Part shown: one piece after another, positions 1 through 8,023 of the stretch | Position numbering within the stretch: position 1 is the first letter of the stretch | Layout of the letters: each line of letters opens with the position of its first letter | From: Blautia glucerasea | Lineage (GTDB): Bacteria; Bacillota; Clostridia; Lachnospirales; Lachnospiraceae | Length of the DNA: 64,000 nucleotides | Assembly: GCF_020537505.1 (NCBI RefSeq) | Contig: NZ_JAJBMO010000001.1 | Span: 1-64,000 of the forward strand | Reading direction: 5' to 3' | The notes under the pieces: model-generated | Databases searched by the model: none | What the model saw: only the letters and a program-made list of their open reading frames with translations | What the model was told of the DNA's origin: nothing | Program-made: the position numbers and the translations under genes

Positions 1-50
<50 letters not shown>

Positions 51-220
51 AGTGTTTGATGTACTCAAGACAACTAACTAGCTTAGTTATCTCTCGTCAT
101 TACTGTTTTTAAAAGTTTCATTCGAAAATGAATTGTATAAAGAAATTTTCGAGAATCGTATGTGTTTCACTGTTTAGTTATCAAGGTTGTTCGCTGTCAG
201 CTCTTTGCGACAGCTTATTT
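51..220 (-). other. rRNA operon leader (transcribed spacer before 16S)
   Basis: This is the AT-rich leader between the promoters and 16S. On the minus strand it includes CCTTGATAACTAAACAGTG (near 165-187), which resembles the boxA-like antitermination segment found ahead of Firmicute 16S genes. No convincing protein-coding frame with a ribosome binding site is present; short open frames here are treated as chance. Confidence 0.5.
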
Positions 221-249
221 ACTTTATCATATCTTCCTGATCTTGTCAA
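221..249 (-). promoter_or_regulatory. rRNA promoter P3
   Basis: Consensus -35 TTGACA (244-249), 17-base spacer, -10 TAAAGT (221-226). The start region repeats that of P1: a 17-base direct repeat occupies 205-221 and 420-436. Confidence 0.68.
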
Positions 250-332
250 GCACTTTTTTCAAAAGTTTTTGAGATCTTTCAGACCGTATCTAAAGTTGTT
301 TGTTTCTGTCGTTCTGTTCAAGCGACTTGATT

Positions 333-361
333 ACTTTACCATAAGTTCAGTCGATTGTCAA
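333..361 (-). promoter_or_regulatory. rRNA promoter P2
   Basis: A consensus -35 TTGACA (356-361) lies 17 bases from TAAAGT (333-338). It sits about 100 bases downstream of P1 and 110 upstream of P3, a regular spacing typical of tandem rrn promoters. Confidence 0.65.
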
Positions 362-435
362 CAGTTAATTTGAATTTTCTGAAAACTAATTTATTTTTCA
401 GCATTTCAGAAGCAATTCCTTGCGACAGCTTATTT

Positions 436-464
436 ATAATACCACTGCCGCAAGGAATCGTCAA
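436..464 (-). promoter_or_regulatory. rRNA promoter P1
   Basis: On the minus strand TTGACG (459-464) is separated by exactly 17 bases from TATTAT (436-441). It is the most distal of three tandem promoters. The initially transcribed sequence AAATAAGCTGTCGCAA is identical to that of P3. Confidence 0.75.
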
Positions 465-535
465 GCACTTTTTACAAAAAAGTTGATATTTTTTTGTGTA
501 ACTTACTATCCAACATTTTTTCAGATAAAAAAGTC

Positions 536-1336
536 CTATTTCCAGGTCAGTTTTCCATTTTTTATCTGCATTGTATATACCTGATCGTAGCGAAGCCGGA
601 ATGGATAGCTGGATCTTTTTACCAGAAACAGGTTCTTATTAGTATGTGCTCTCTGCATACTGCAATCAATCATCCGCCATGAAGAACCAATCCGTACTTC
701 ACACCATCCATGCTCTGACAACGGATAGCCGGCTCCGCGAGCAGTAACTCCCCCTCCGGCCACACGGCTTTCATAGCCAAGGACTCTTGCAATATACGCC
801 ATTGCCGCTCCATAATAATAACAATCCCCTCGCTTGGACGAGAACATACTTTTTGCAAACGAAGGCATTTTAGATGCACTTACCTTATAATATCTGCCAA
901 AATATGGATATTTGCATAAGGCCTTAAAGCATTGTTTTAAACGTTGGCGGCTGCTGGCTTTTGGATCGGAATTCTTTACCACAAAATTCACAGCCTGTTT
1001 TACTTCTTTGTTGGTTACCCTGATCCCATTCTTGTCTACATAGTAATAGCCTTTTTTCTTAGAACCCACAATTTTGTTTTTCGCAAGCCCGTTCTTCCTA
1101 TCAAAATAATAATATAGCTTTCCTATTTTCTTCCATCCAGTACACTTTTTCCCACCGGCATAATAGAATTTTTTCCCATTCTCTACTCTCCAGCCATAAA
1201 AAGTCTTTCCAGTCTCATCACATAGACGACCATTTTGTACCGTATACGTTTTCCGTTGAGTCTCTTCTGCACGCACATGAACCGGCAGCAAAAGCACAGC
1301 CAATAACGCTGCGATCAAAATCCAGGTTCTTTTCAT
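536..1336 (-). CDS. Secreted transglutaminase-like protein with cell-wall-binding repeats
   Basis: Predicted 266-residue exported protein. The ATG at 1336 is chosen because AAGGAGG lies just upstream and a clear signal peptide follows (basic start, hydrophobic residues 5-20, likely cut after VRA at 23). Residues about 35-105 hold aromatic-rich repeats (YGWR-NGKKFYY, GWKKIGKLYYYF, KKGYYYVDKNG) of the choline/cell-wall-binding type. The C-terminal half fits a transglutaminase-like cysteine fold: Cys172 in GDCYYYG, His209 in EHGWCEV and Asp224 in MIDCS give a plausible Cys-His-Asp triad. Such proteins are usually surface-attached peptidases or cross-linkers; the substrate is unknown. It follows a truncated Ig-like gene by 14 bases, so the two were probably one operon. 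Confidence 0.82.
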   Translation of the reverse strand: MKRTWILIAALLAVLLLPVHVRAEETQRKTYTVQNGRLCDETGKTFYGWRVENGKKFYYAGGKKCTGWKKIGKLYYYFDRKNGLAKNKIVGSKKKGYYYVDKNGIRVTNKEVKQAVNFVVKNSDPKASSRQRLKQCFKALCKYPYFGRYYKVSASKMPSFAKSMFSSKRGDCYYYGAAMAYIARVLGYESRVAGGGVTARGAGYPLSEHGWCEVRIGSSWRMIDCSMQRAHTNKNLFLVKRSSYPFRLRYDQVYTMQIKNGKLTWK

Positions 1337-1350
1337 TTTCTCTTTCCTCC

Positions 1351-1826
1351 TTATTTGACCACCACCTTGCAAGTCACCGTTTTCTTTCCGGCTTTTACTT
1401 TAATGGTGGCTTTTCCTTTTTTCATAGCTTTGACCACGCCTTTTGAAGTTACCGTTGCAATCTTCTTATTGGAACTGGTATAAGTTAGTTTATCACTGCT
1501 GGTAATCGGATTCAAGACCGGTTTTAAAGTAAGTTTTTTTCCTTTTTTCAGAGTTACTGTTTTCTGGACTCCTGTGATCTTAGTGGTGGCAATCTTGCTG
1601 TTCTTTACCGTCACTGTCACTTTTGCAGAAGCACCGCTCTTCATAGTTACGGTAATAGTTGCTTTACCTGCCTTCTTTGCTGTGATCTTGAAAGTCTTAT
1701 TATTGACTGCTGCCACTTTGGCGTTGCTTGTTTTTAAGGAAGAAATGCTGTCACCGAACTTCATGCCTGCGATCAGGGATTTTGCGGAAACAGACTTTTT
1801 CACCTGGACTGGCAGGGAGCCAGTGG
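1351..1826 (-). pseudogene. Ig-like (Big_2) surface protein, 3' fragment
   Basis: About 155 in-frame residues of a lysine-rich bacterial Ig-like protein. Two Big_2-type units are visible, with signatures such as SSNKKIATVTSKGVVKA and KKGKATIKVKAGKKTVTCKV at the C-terminus. There is no plausible start: the frame runs back through GTG at 1803, without a ribosome binding site, into sequence that belongs to an opposite-strand XRE gene. The intact gene would carry a signal peptide and more domains, so the 5' part is lost at a junction near 1812-1830. The partner gene downstream (536-1336) is intact. Confidence 0.75.
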
Positions 1827-2036
1827 CGGGAGGATGCAGATAAGACGCAGACTCAGATTGCAGAATACCTTGGTACTTCTCAGACCATGTACGCCCGTTA
1901 CGAGCGCGGTGCCAATGAGATGCCGATCCGTTATCTGGTTGCTCTGTGCAAGTACTATCAGGTTTCTGCGGACTATATCCTCGGATTTACCAACAGGAAA
2001 ATCCCCCTGCCCTCTGACACTTCCCGAAGAAAATAA
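1827..2036 (+). pseudogene. XRE-family HTH regulator, 5'-truncated
   Basis: The frame from REDADKTQTQIAEYLG to its stop at 2036 encodes the second half of a Cro/CI-type HTH (QTQIAEYLGTSQTMYARYE) plus the usual tail VSADYILGFTN. The normal first 10 or so residues and the start codon are missing. Upstream the frame continues only through the antisense of the Ig-like fragment. An intact member of this family is about 75-110 residues. The fragment ends at a perfect terminator. Confidence 0.78.
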
Positions 2037-2090
2037 CAAATCCGTAACTGTTTTCCTTTTTAGGATGTCCGTTACGGATTTGTTATTTTA
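2032..2090 (+). terminator. Intrinsic terminator after truncated XRE gene
   Basis: A 17-bp perfect stem (2032-2048 with 2071-2087) contains the XRE stop codon in its first arm and runs into TTATTTTA. Confidence 0.8.
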
Positions 2091-2327
2091 TACAGGTTAT
2101 TTGTCGAATCCTGTCGAACTCTTTTTCTTGCAAAATAGCCCAGGCTGTACTATACTATAACAAAGCATTTCATTTCAGTAAGTCTATTTGATATCATCTC
2201 TGGTATCCTCGGCGCTCTGCCACTTCAGAAATCTCATGCTTTTCCCATATAACAGCAGGAAGGTTTCTGATCAGAACACAGGAGATCTTATAAGAGGCCT
2301 TCCACCATCTTTATAAGGAGGTCTTTT
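2088..2327. other. Intergenic stretch before the Rpn gene
   Basis: No gene is seen here. It holds a 12-bp perfect palindrome TTCTGATCAGAA (2265-2276) about 50 bases before the next start, and the ribosome binding site AAGGAGG (about 2315-2321). No clear promoter was identified. Confidence 0.4.
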
Positions 2328-3224
2328 ATGAACAACATTCCTTTACCTGTGAACCGAATCTATAAGGACAGGCTTTACAAGATGATCTTCAATGACAAGT
2401 CAGAGTTACTGAAACTTTACAATGCAATCAATGGAACCAGCTACGAAAATCCCGAAATGCTCACCATCACCACACTGGATAACGCAATCTACATGACAAT
2501 AAAGAACGACCTCTCCTTTATCATTGATATGCGCCTGGCCCTTTATGAGCAGCAATCCACGGTGAATCCCAATCTGCCTTTACGTTTTCTCATGTACATA
2601 ACAGATATTTATTCATCCTACACGAGAGACATGAACCTGTATAGTTCTGCTAAAGTACAGATTCCGCAGCCTTCCTTTGTTATTTTTTATAATGGATCCG
2701 CAGCGCAGCCTGACCGGACAGAATATCTTCTGTCAAGTCTCTTCTGTCCTGCCACCGATGAACCAGCACTGGAGCTTAAGGCCATTATGTTGAATATTAA
2801 TAAAGGACACAACCAGAAATTAATGGATGCCTGCCATACTCTCAGAGATTACTCTGAATATGTTGCACGCATTCGCATCTATTCTGCTGAACTGCCACTT
2901 TCTGACGCTGTTGAGAAAGCAATCACCGAATGCATTCAGGAAAATATCTTACGGGATTTTCTACTAAAGAACCGAGCGGAGGCGAAAGCTATGAGTATTT
3001 ATGAATATGACGAAGAAAAAACAATGCGGATGTTTCGTGAAGAAGCGTTTGAGGAAGGTAAAATCCAAGCGACCATTGAAATGTGTTTGGACTTTAACCT
3101 CCCTTCAGATGACATTTTACAAAGGCTAATGACTAAATTTCAGCTTTCTGAAAGCCAGGCCCAGGAATATCTTGACAAATATGGCGCATCCGAGACAGCC
3201 CCGTCTCCAAATAAAGACTCTTAA
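2328..3224 (+). CDS. Rpn-family / PD-(D/E)XK nuclease-type putative transposase
   Basis: A 298-residue cytoplasmic protein resembling the Rpn (recombination-promoting nuclease) and DUF4351-like PD-(D/E)XK families common in Clostridia. The nuclease core is visible near residues 60-80: hydrophobic strand FIID67, then E74 and Q75 in LALYEQQ, matching the D-(E)xQ pattern. A basic-acidic coiled tail follows (about 205-285), including FREEAFEEGK typical of these proteins. ATG 2328 is preceded by AAGGAGG at good spacing. Family members act on DNA in vivo or are domesticated transposase relatives; the natural role is unclear. It sits alone, next to a deletion scar, suggesting an accessory origin. 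Confidence 0.75.
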   Translation: MNNIPLPVNRIYKDRLYKMIFNDKSELLKLYNAINGTSYENPEMLTITTLDNAIYMTIKNDLSFIIDMRLALYEQQSTVNPNLPLRFLMYITDIYSSYTRDMNLYSSAKVQIPQPSFVIFYNGSAAQPDRTEYLLSSLFCPATDEPALELKAIMLNINKGHNQKLMDACHTLRDYSEYVARIRIYSAELPLSDAVEKAITECIQENILRDFLLKNRAEAKAMSIYEYDEEKTMRMFREEAFEEGKIQATIEMCLDFNLPSDDILQRLMTKFQLSESQAQEYLDKYGASETAPSPNKDS

Positions 3225-3349
3225 CCTATGCAAGCTTTACCCCAAAATGTTACCCCTTCCAAAGGTCAGGCAGAAGATTATCTTAAAGAAATTTTTCAGC
3301 CACCAACTCTTGACTAATTATAGTTGTGTAATATTCTTGTACAAAAGCG

Positions 3350-3396
3350 GCGGGGATAAATTCTTCCCTCGTCTGGAAGGACCTTTATCCCCGCCA
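3350..3396. terminator. Shared hairpin between convergent genes
   Basis: GGCGGGGATAAA (3350-3361) pairs perfectly with TTTATCCCCGCC (3385-3396), with an inner TTCC/GGAA pair. It lies between the ends of the + strand Rpn gene and the - strand gene at 3406. The T tracts are weak on both sides, so the terminator role is inferred from position and stability. Confidence 0.6.
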
Positions 3397-3405
3397 TCTT
3401 ATTTC

Positions 3406-3837
3406 TTACAGAAACTCCTTCAGTTTCTCCACATTTTCCTCTTCAAATTCCTGCAGCCGCTCCATCAGCTTTTTGATGTCTTTTTCCACATCATTTTCGT
3501 ACTGATGCAGTTTTTTCACGGCTTCGGTGATTCCCATGCTGCTGCCTTGGATCAGCATTTTGGCAATGTGGGAGGTGGAGGCGTCAGCCATAGTCTGGAG
3601 ATTCACCATCAGGTAAGTGCGGATTTTTTCAAAGGTGCCAAGGCCTTTCTCATCATATCCATTTCGGTTCAGGATGTCCCGGGCTTCATTGTGAAATTTA
3701 CGGTATCCTGTAAGCTGTTTTTCAAGATAAGACTGAAGCTTCTCATCCTCCGTGATCTCCAGCAGCTGCTCCAGGGTATCCACGCCCATCTGGGAATTCT
3801 GATATACATAGTTTAAAAATTCTACATTGGCATTCAT
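3406..3837 (-). CDS. Small helical protein of unknown function
   Basis: A 143-residue, almost entirely alpha-helical, charged protein with no signal or membrane segment. ATG 3837 has GGAG eight bases upstream; a TTG two codons earlier is possible but less well placed. The C-terminus (KLMERLQEFEEENVEKLKEF) is coiled-coil-like, and the run of four helices recalls small ferritin-like or DUF3231-type bundle proteins, but no metal-ligand pattern is convincing. It lies downstream of sigE on the same strand, 170 bases away, where many Firmicutes have sigG; it is not sigG. Function is not assigned. Confidence 0.65.
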   Translation of the reverse strand: MNANVEFLNYVYQNSQMGVDTLEQLLEITEDEKLQSYLEKQLTGYRKFHNEARDILNRNGYDEKGLGTFEKIRTYLMVNLQTMADASTSHIAKMLIQGSSMGITEAVKKLHQYENDVEKDIKKLMERLQEFEEENVEKLKEFL

Positions 3838-3923
3838 TAGCAATTCTCCTTTGCTGAAAAACCTTTTTCTTTATCTGTGCTTCTCTATGCTATTGTAGAA
3901 TTTCCAATTTTGCCATTATTATT

Positions 3924-3953
3924 CCAGGATGCACTTAAATTTTGCATTCCTGG
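3924..3953 (-). other. Imperfect hairpin downstream of sigE
   Basis: CCAGG-ATGCA (3924-3933) can pair with TGCAT-t-CCTGG (3943-3953). There is no T tract on the minus strand, so this is either a weak terminator or an RNA-stability element at the end of the spoIIGA-sigE message. Confidence 0.35.
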
Positions 3954-4007
3954 CTATATGCCCCATTTAAGCAGAACTTACAGCCATCTTTTTTCCTAAG
4001 TCATCCA

Positions 4008-4736
4008 TCATTCATACTTCACAATCTCTTTTTTCAGCCTCTTCATGATCCGCTTTTCCAGCCTGGAAATATAGGACTGGGAAATTCCCAGAAGGTCCGC
4101 TACTTCCTTCTGTGTTTTCTCCCGTCCCTCCTGTCTTCCAAGCCCGAAGCGCAGCTTGATGATGGTCTGCTCCCTTGGAGAAAGTTTGGAAATTGCTTTT
4201 CCCAGAAGCTTGATCTCTACTTCATCCTCCAGCCGCCTGGAGATCACGTCATCATCTGTTCCCAGAATGTCTGAAAGAAGAAGCTCATTTCCATCCCAGT
4301 CCACATTCAGCGGTTCGTCTATGGAAACCTCCATCTTCGTCTTGCTGTTTCGTCTGAGATACATCAGGATCTCATTTTCAATACACCGGGACGCATAAGT
4401 TGCCAGCTTAATATTTTTCACCGGATTAAAGGTATTGATGGCCTTGATCAGCCCGATGGTGCCAATGGAAATCAGATCCTCCACACTCACGCCTGTATTA
4501 TCAAACTTCTTGGCAATATAAACTACCAGTCTGAGATTGTGTTCGATCAGAATGGATTTTGCCTCTTTTTCCTCAGAAGTTCCAAGCTTCTCAAGAATCC
4601 CCGCTTCTCTCTGGGATTCCAACGGCGGCGGTAAAATGTCGCTTCCGCCAATATAATAAACATCCCCCTGTCTGCCAAGCAGAAATCTTGGCATTACCTG
4701 AAATGGATAATAAGCTGCACTTGCTGATCTGTTCAT
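4008..4736 (-). CDS. sigE: RNA polymerase sporulation sigma factor SigE (pro-sigma-E)
   Basis: A 242-residue sigma-70 family member that directs mother-cell transcription in early sporulation. Region 2 ([49 protein letters not shown]) and region 4 ([30 protein letters not shown]) are complete. The first 30 or so residues, up to [15 protein letters not shown], match the pro-sequence and cleavage context of Bacillus pro-SigE. ATG 4736 follows GGAGGGG by eight bases; longer frames run into the upstream gene. It lies 14 bases after spoIIGA, whose product should process it, so the pair is the classic spoIIG operon. Unlike many Firmicutes, sigG does not follow. Confidence 0.95.
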   Translation of the reverse strand: MNRSASAAYYPFQVMPRFLLGRQGDVYYIGGSDILPPPLESQREAGILEKLGTSEEKEAKSILIEHNLRLVVYIAKKFDNTGVSVEDLISIGTIGLIKAINTFNPVKNIKLATYASRCIENEILMYLRRNSKTKMEVSIDEPLNVDWDGNELLLSDILGTDDDVISRRLEDEVEIKLLGKAISKLSPREQTIIKLRFGLGRQEGREKTQKEVADLLGISQSYISRLEKRIMKRLKKEIVKYE

Positions 4737-4750
4737 AGATGCGTCCCCTC

Positions 4751-5596
4751 CTAATGCAATATTCTGGAATTTAACAGTACCTGGTACTCTTTTCCCAAAG
4801 CAGAGGGTTCCACAGCCAGCGCCAGCACCGGATTTGCGACATGAATCACCTCCCTGGGAGTGTGAATACAAAGGTCCTCTAACACCACTGCCAGCATCAC
4901 GCCCTCCTCCCCAATGGTCTGATAGGGTAAAAAGTGCGGGTGCAGGTCAGTAAGCTCTGTACCTTCCAGCTCCCCTGGGTTCTCCTTAAGGTGCCTTAGT
5001 CTGTCTGCCTTTTCTTCTGGCATCACCGCTTCCAAAACCTCAGGTTTTATGACAAAAACCTCTTTCTGGTTCATCGGGTCTACAAGCAGATTTCCTGTGT
5101 CCAAAAGCCCGAAAAACTGTTGTACATTGCCCTGGTAGGACAAGGTGACCGGATAAATATTTTTCCATCTGGCTCGAAAAGAATCGCTGAGATAGATCAG
5201 TACATCAAGCCCCATATAGGCTCCAAGTGCCATCACCAGGAACCGGATCAGCGTCATATTTTTTATAGGAGCTGCTTCCATAAGTCCTCCCATAAAAAAA
5301 GCCATCAGATAAACGGACACCAATGCTTTCATCACCAGTCCGTTTTTCTTAAGATCCAGTCCAAGCACCAGCATGATCCAGGCGCACCCTCCATGCAAAA
5401 GCACCTTCACAGGAAAAATCCCATCCGGCAGTACATATAAGATGAGGCAGGAAAACAGAGCGCCAATGGCTGCCGCCAGCAAAATCCTTCCACGGTTTCT
5501 TTTTCGCAGGAAAAGCTTTCCCACAATGCGAAGAAGAAGGTAATCCATTAAGAGATTCGTCAGAAAGACGATGTCTATGTATACGTCATAATACAT
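4751..5596 (-). CDS. spoIIGA: Sigma-E processing peptidase SpoIIGA
   Basis: A 281-residue membrane aspartic protease that removes the pro-sequence of SigE at the sporulation septum. Residues 1-140 are hydrophobic with about five membrane segments. The C-terminal protease domain carries the single catalytic motif LLDTGN (Asp166), as in SpoIIGA, which is thought to act as a dimer. ATG 5596 starts the typical [15 protein letters not shown]-terminus and has a GGGGG ribosome binding site; the longer frame reads through the promoter. The end is 14 bases from sigE. Confidence 0.93.
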   Translation of the reverse strand: MYYDVYIDIVFLTNLLMDYLLLRIVGKLFLRKRNRGRILLAAAIGALFSCLILYVLPDGIFPVKVLLHGGCAWIMLVLGLDLKKNGLVMKALVSVYLMAFFMGGLMEAAPIKNMTLIRFLVMALGAYMGLDVLIYLSDSFRARWKNIYPVTLSYQGNVQQFFGLLDTGNLLVDPMNQKEVFVIKPEVLEAVMPEEKADRLRHLKENPGELEGTELTDLHPHFLPYQTIGEEGVMLAVVLEDLCIHTPREVIHVANPVLALAVEPSALGKEYQVLLNSRILH

Positions 5597-5669
5597 AAAA
5601 AGCCCCCTGTGGCCTGTCATCCGTTGCCTTTTACAGCAACGGCAATCCTTCACTTTGGTAAGTGAACCC

Positions 5670-5704
5670 ATTATACGGTCACAGGGGGCGCAGATTTTGT
5701 CAAA
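5670..5704 (-). promoter_or_regulatory. spoIIG promoter with 22-bp spacer and Spo0A-like box
   Basis: Minus-strand TTGACA (5698-5703) and TATAAT (5670-5675) are both consensus but 22 bases apart. This is the same unusual spacing described for the Bacillus subtilis spoIIG promoter, which needs Spo0A. A 0A-box-like TGTCAAA (5698-5704, one change from TGTCGAA) overlaps the -35 region, as in Bacillus. Spo0A control is inferred. Confidence 0.7.
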
Positions 5705-5737
5705 AAGGGACGGGAAACCTTCAGAATTTCTCGTCCC
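5702..5737 (-). terminator. Terminator of the aroD transcript, upstream of spoIIG
   Basis: On the minus strand GGGACGAGAAA (5727-5737) pairs with TTTCCCGTCCC (5707-5717; one G-T pair), followed by TTTTT (5702-5706). It would stop transcripts coming from aroD just before the spoIIG promoter. Confidence 0.75.
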
Positions 5738-5925
5738 TAATCGACAGCATGATCTGTCATTTTTCGTTATTTTCTTCTATTACAATATATTATGATTGCT
5801 ATTTCTTACAACCAGTAAGAAATCATCTATGAAATATAGATTTCTTAATACTTCCTCATACTGCACAGCATTTTCATTTTTATAATACATTATGCAAAAT
5901 TAAAGAGTATATTTCTGTACATTGA

Positions 5926-6696
5926 TCAGTCTTCCTCATTCTTCTTATGCAAAGCATCCAGAAGGCTTCTCAGCTCTCCAATTGGAAACTGTCCCGGTGC
6001 GGAAGCAGTGCCTACCGTTCCGAAGGTAATGCTGGAACCAAAGTTTTCTCCGGAAATACGGGTAATGGAACCAATGCTTCCCATGGCCATGGATACCAGC
6101 GGTTTTTCACACTCCTGACGCATGGCGTTGGTAGCTTCCATGATGGCTGCCACATCTTCAAAACCTTTTGGCATAACTGCCATTTTCAAAATATCAGCAC
6201 CGGATTTTTCCATCTCCCGGAACCGGTTCAGAAGCACCTCCTTGCTGTCTGTTTTGTCAAAATCGTGGGAAGAAGCGATTACTTTGACCCCTTCTTTTTG
6301 AAGCTCTGCAACCAGTTTTTTCTTCTCCTCTGTATTTCCCATTACTTCCACATCTACCAGATCCGCCTTTTTGCTCTTTGCTGCATTTATGTAGCACGTA
6401 GCGTAATTCTCCAGGGAAATGGAAATATTTCCGCCTTCTTCACTAGTCCTTATGGTAAAAAGCAATGGCGTTTCTCCAAGAATTTCAGCCAGTGCTTCAA
6501 GCACATTCTGGCAGGCATCTAAGTCAAGCAGTCCCTGAAAAAAATCTGCACGCCATTCCACCAGATCTGCTGCCGCTTTTTTAGCCGCCTCCGCTTCCTG
6601 GCAAATTTTTTCCCTGGTGGTTCCGGTCAAAGGAACACAAATTTTCGGGATTCCGGAGCCAATTGTTAAATTCTTTATCTGAATGGGTTTTGTCAT
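5926..6696 (-). CDS. aroD: 3-Dehydroquinate dehydratase, type I
   Basis: A 256-residue class I dehydroquinase converting 3-dehydroquinate to 3-dehydroshikimate in the shikimate pathway through a Schiff base. The key residues are visible: His144 in VIASSHDF and Lys171 in DILKMAVMP, at positions matching the E. coli enzyme, plus the substrate-binding EWRADFF and TIRTSEEGG motifs near the N-terminus. ATG 6696 follows AAGGAG at normal distance. It is divergent from aroE, the next enzyme in the pathway, so the intergenic region may control both. Confidence 0.95.
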   Translation of the reverse strand: MTKPIQIKNLTIGSGIPKICVPLTGTTREKICQEAEAAKKAAADLVEWRADFFQGLLDLDACQNVLEALAEILGETPLLFTIRTSEEGGNISISLENYATCYINAAKSKKADLVDVEVMGNTEEKKKLVAELQKEGVKVIASSHDFDKTDSKEVLLNRFREMEKSGADILKMAVMPKGFEDVAAIMEATNAMRQECEKPLVSMAMGSIGSITRISGENFGSSITFGTVGTASAPGQFPIGELRSLLDALHKKNEED

Positions 6697-6769
6697 TTCT
6701 TGACATCTCCTTTCGCATAGAATAATATATACATAATAACGCTTTAATGATTTCCAGTTTTAAACTAAA

Positions 6770-6845
6770 TGAAAGTTCACGTTCCAATACCTTATGGCTG
6801 TTCATGCCAACCTAGCTCAGTTATGGTAATTGTCCTGAACTTTCA
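6770..6845. promoter_or_regulatory. Inverted repeat in the aroD-aroE divergent region
   Basis: TGAAAGTTCA (6770-6779) and TGAACTTTCA (6836-6845) are a perfect 10-bp inverted repeat, 56 bases apart, placed between the two divergent genes. It may be an operator for a dimeric regulator or a stem in the aroE leader. No regulator can be named. Confidence 0.4.
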
Positions 6846-6873
6846 CAATAATAGAAACCTCAGGAGGTACCTT

Positions 6874-7746
6874 ATGATTCCAATTACCGGTCACACACAG
6901 CTTACCGCACTTCTTGGAAGTCCGGTGGCACACAGCATTTCCCCCCTTATGCACAATGAAGCTTTCCATCTTCTTGATCTTGATTACACGTATCTTTGCT
7001 TTGATGTAAATGAGGAAAATCTGGAGGCAGCTGTCACAGGACTGAAAACCTGTGGCATCCGCGGTTTCAACCTTACTATGCCAAACAAAAATAAAATCGT
7101 AGAGCTTCTGGATGAGCTTTCCCCAGCTGCCAGGCTGATCGGTGCTGTGAACACCGTTGTCAATGATAGCGGGCACCTGACCGGATACAATACAGACGGT
7201 GTGGGCTATATGCAGGCTGTAAAAGATGCCGGATACAATATCACAGGTAAGACCATCACCGTCATGGGTGCCGGCGGCGCTGCTACTGCCATCTGTGCAC
7301 AGGCTGCACTGGACGGGGTAAAAAAGATCCACATTTTTGCCCGGGAAACCAGCCGTTTCTGGGAGCGCACACAGAAACTGGTGGAAAATATCAACGCCAC
7401 CCTTCCCTGCCAGGCTGTTCTTCATGAAAACAAGAATAAAAAAGCTCTGGCACAGGCTATTTCTGAAAGCACCCTTCTTCTTAATGCCACTTCTGTTGGA
7501 ATGGCGCCTACTACGGAAGGTACTATTATTGAAGATACCAGCCTCTATCGTCCGGATCTGATCGTGTCAGATGTGATCTACAATCCCCGGGAGACACGCT
7601 TCCTGAGAGAAGCAAGGGAAGCTGGATGCCGCACCTTCAACGGTATGTATATGCTACTCTATCAGGGAGCTGAAGCATTCCGTCTGTGGACGGGAAAAGA
7701 GATGCCATTGGAAGAGATTAAGGCAAAATATTTCTCTGCGTCATAG
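6874..7746 (+). CDS. aroE: Shikimate dehydrogenase (NADP+)
   Basis: A 290-residue enzyme reducing 3-dehydroshikimate to shikimate. The N-terminal substrate domain has LLGSPVAHSISPLMHN and FNLTMPNK (catalytic Lys); the Rossmann domain has VMGAGGAATA, followed by NATSVGM and the C-terminal YQGAEAFRLWTG. ATG 6874 is set by AGGAGG six bases before; the frame opens 35 codons earlier but without a ribosome binding site. It forms a divergent pair with aroD and a terminator follows at about 7931. Confidence 0.95.
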   Translation: MIPITGHTQLTALLGSPVAHSISPLMHNEAFHLLDLDYTYLCFDVNEENLEAAVTGLKTCGIRGFNLTMPNKNKIVELLDELSPAARLIGAVNTVVNDSGHLTGYNTDGVGYMQAVKDAGYNITGKTITVMGAGGAATAICAQAALDGVKKIHIFARETSRFWERTQKLVENINATLPCQAVLHENKNKKALAQAISESTLLLNATSVGMAPTTEGTIIEDTSLYRPDLIVSDVIYNPRETRFLREAREAGCRTFNGMYMLLYQGAEAFRLWTGKEMPLEEIKAKYFSAS

Positions 7747-7930
7747 AAAAAGCATACTGTATCTCCTCCCTGCAGACCCAGCCATTTAACTCAGCAGGTT
7801 TCTTGTTTTGTGCGGCTGACGTTTTCATATATTGGGAGTATGCAATTCTTTCGTTATACATTATAACAATATTAACATTTTGTTGTTTTTACATGGATTT
7901 TCATTAATATTTTATAAATTTTTTCAAGAA

Positions 7931-7960
7931 AGGCGCCGCATCTCACAGCAGCGCCTCTTT
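7931..7960 (+). terminator. Terminator between aroE and thrS
   Basis: AGGCGC-c-GC (7931-7939) pairs with GC-a-GCGCCT (7948-7956), followed by CTTTT on the + strand. It may serve the convergent thrS transcript too. The remaining sequence between the two genes is AT-rich without a gene. Confidence 0.65.
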
Positions 7961-8023
7961 TATGGAAATCACTTTCCCATTTTTTCATTTCAAAACGTTC
8001 TGGCAATTGCCAACACGTCCCGA

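Noticed and set aside
128..682. Short open frames in the rRNA upstream region
   Set aside because: They have no ribosome binding site, overlap the promoters and leader, and have no recognisable product.
6817..7425. 202-residue minus-strand frame opposite aroE
   Set aside because: It is the antisense shadow of aroE; the plus strand has the full set of shikimate dehydrogenase motifs.
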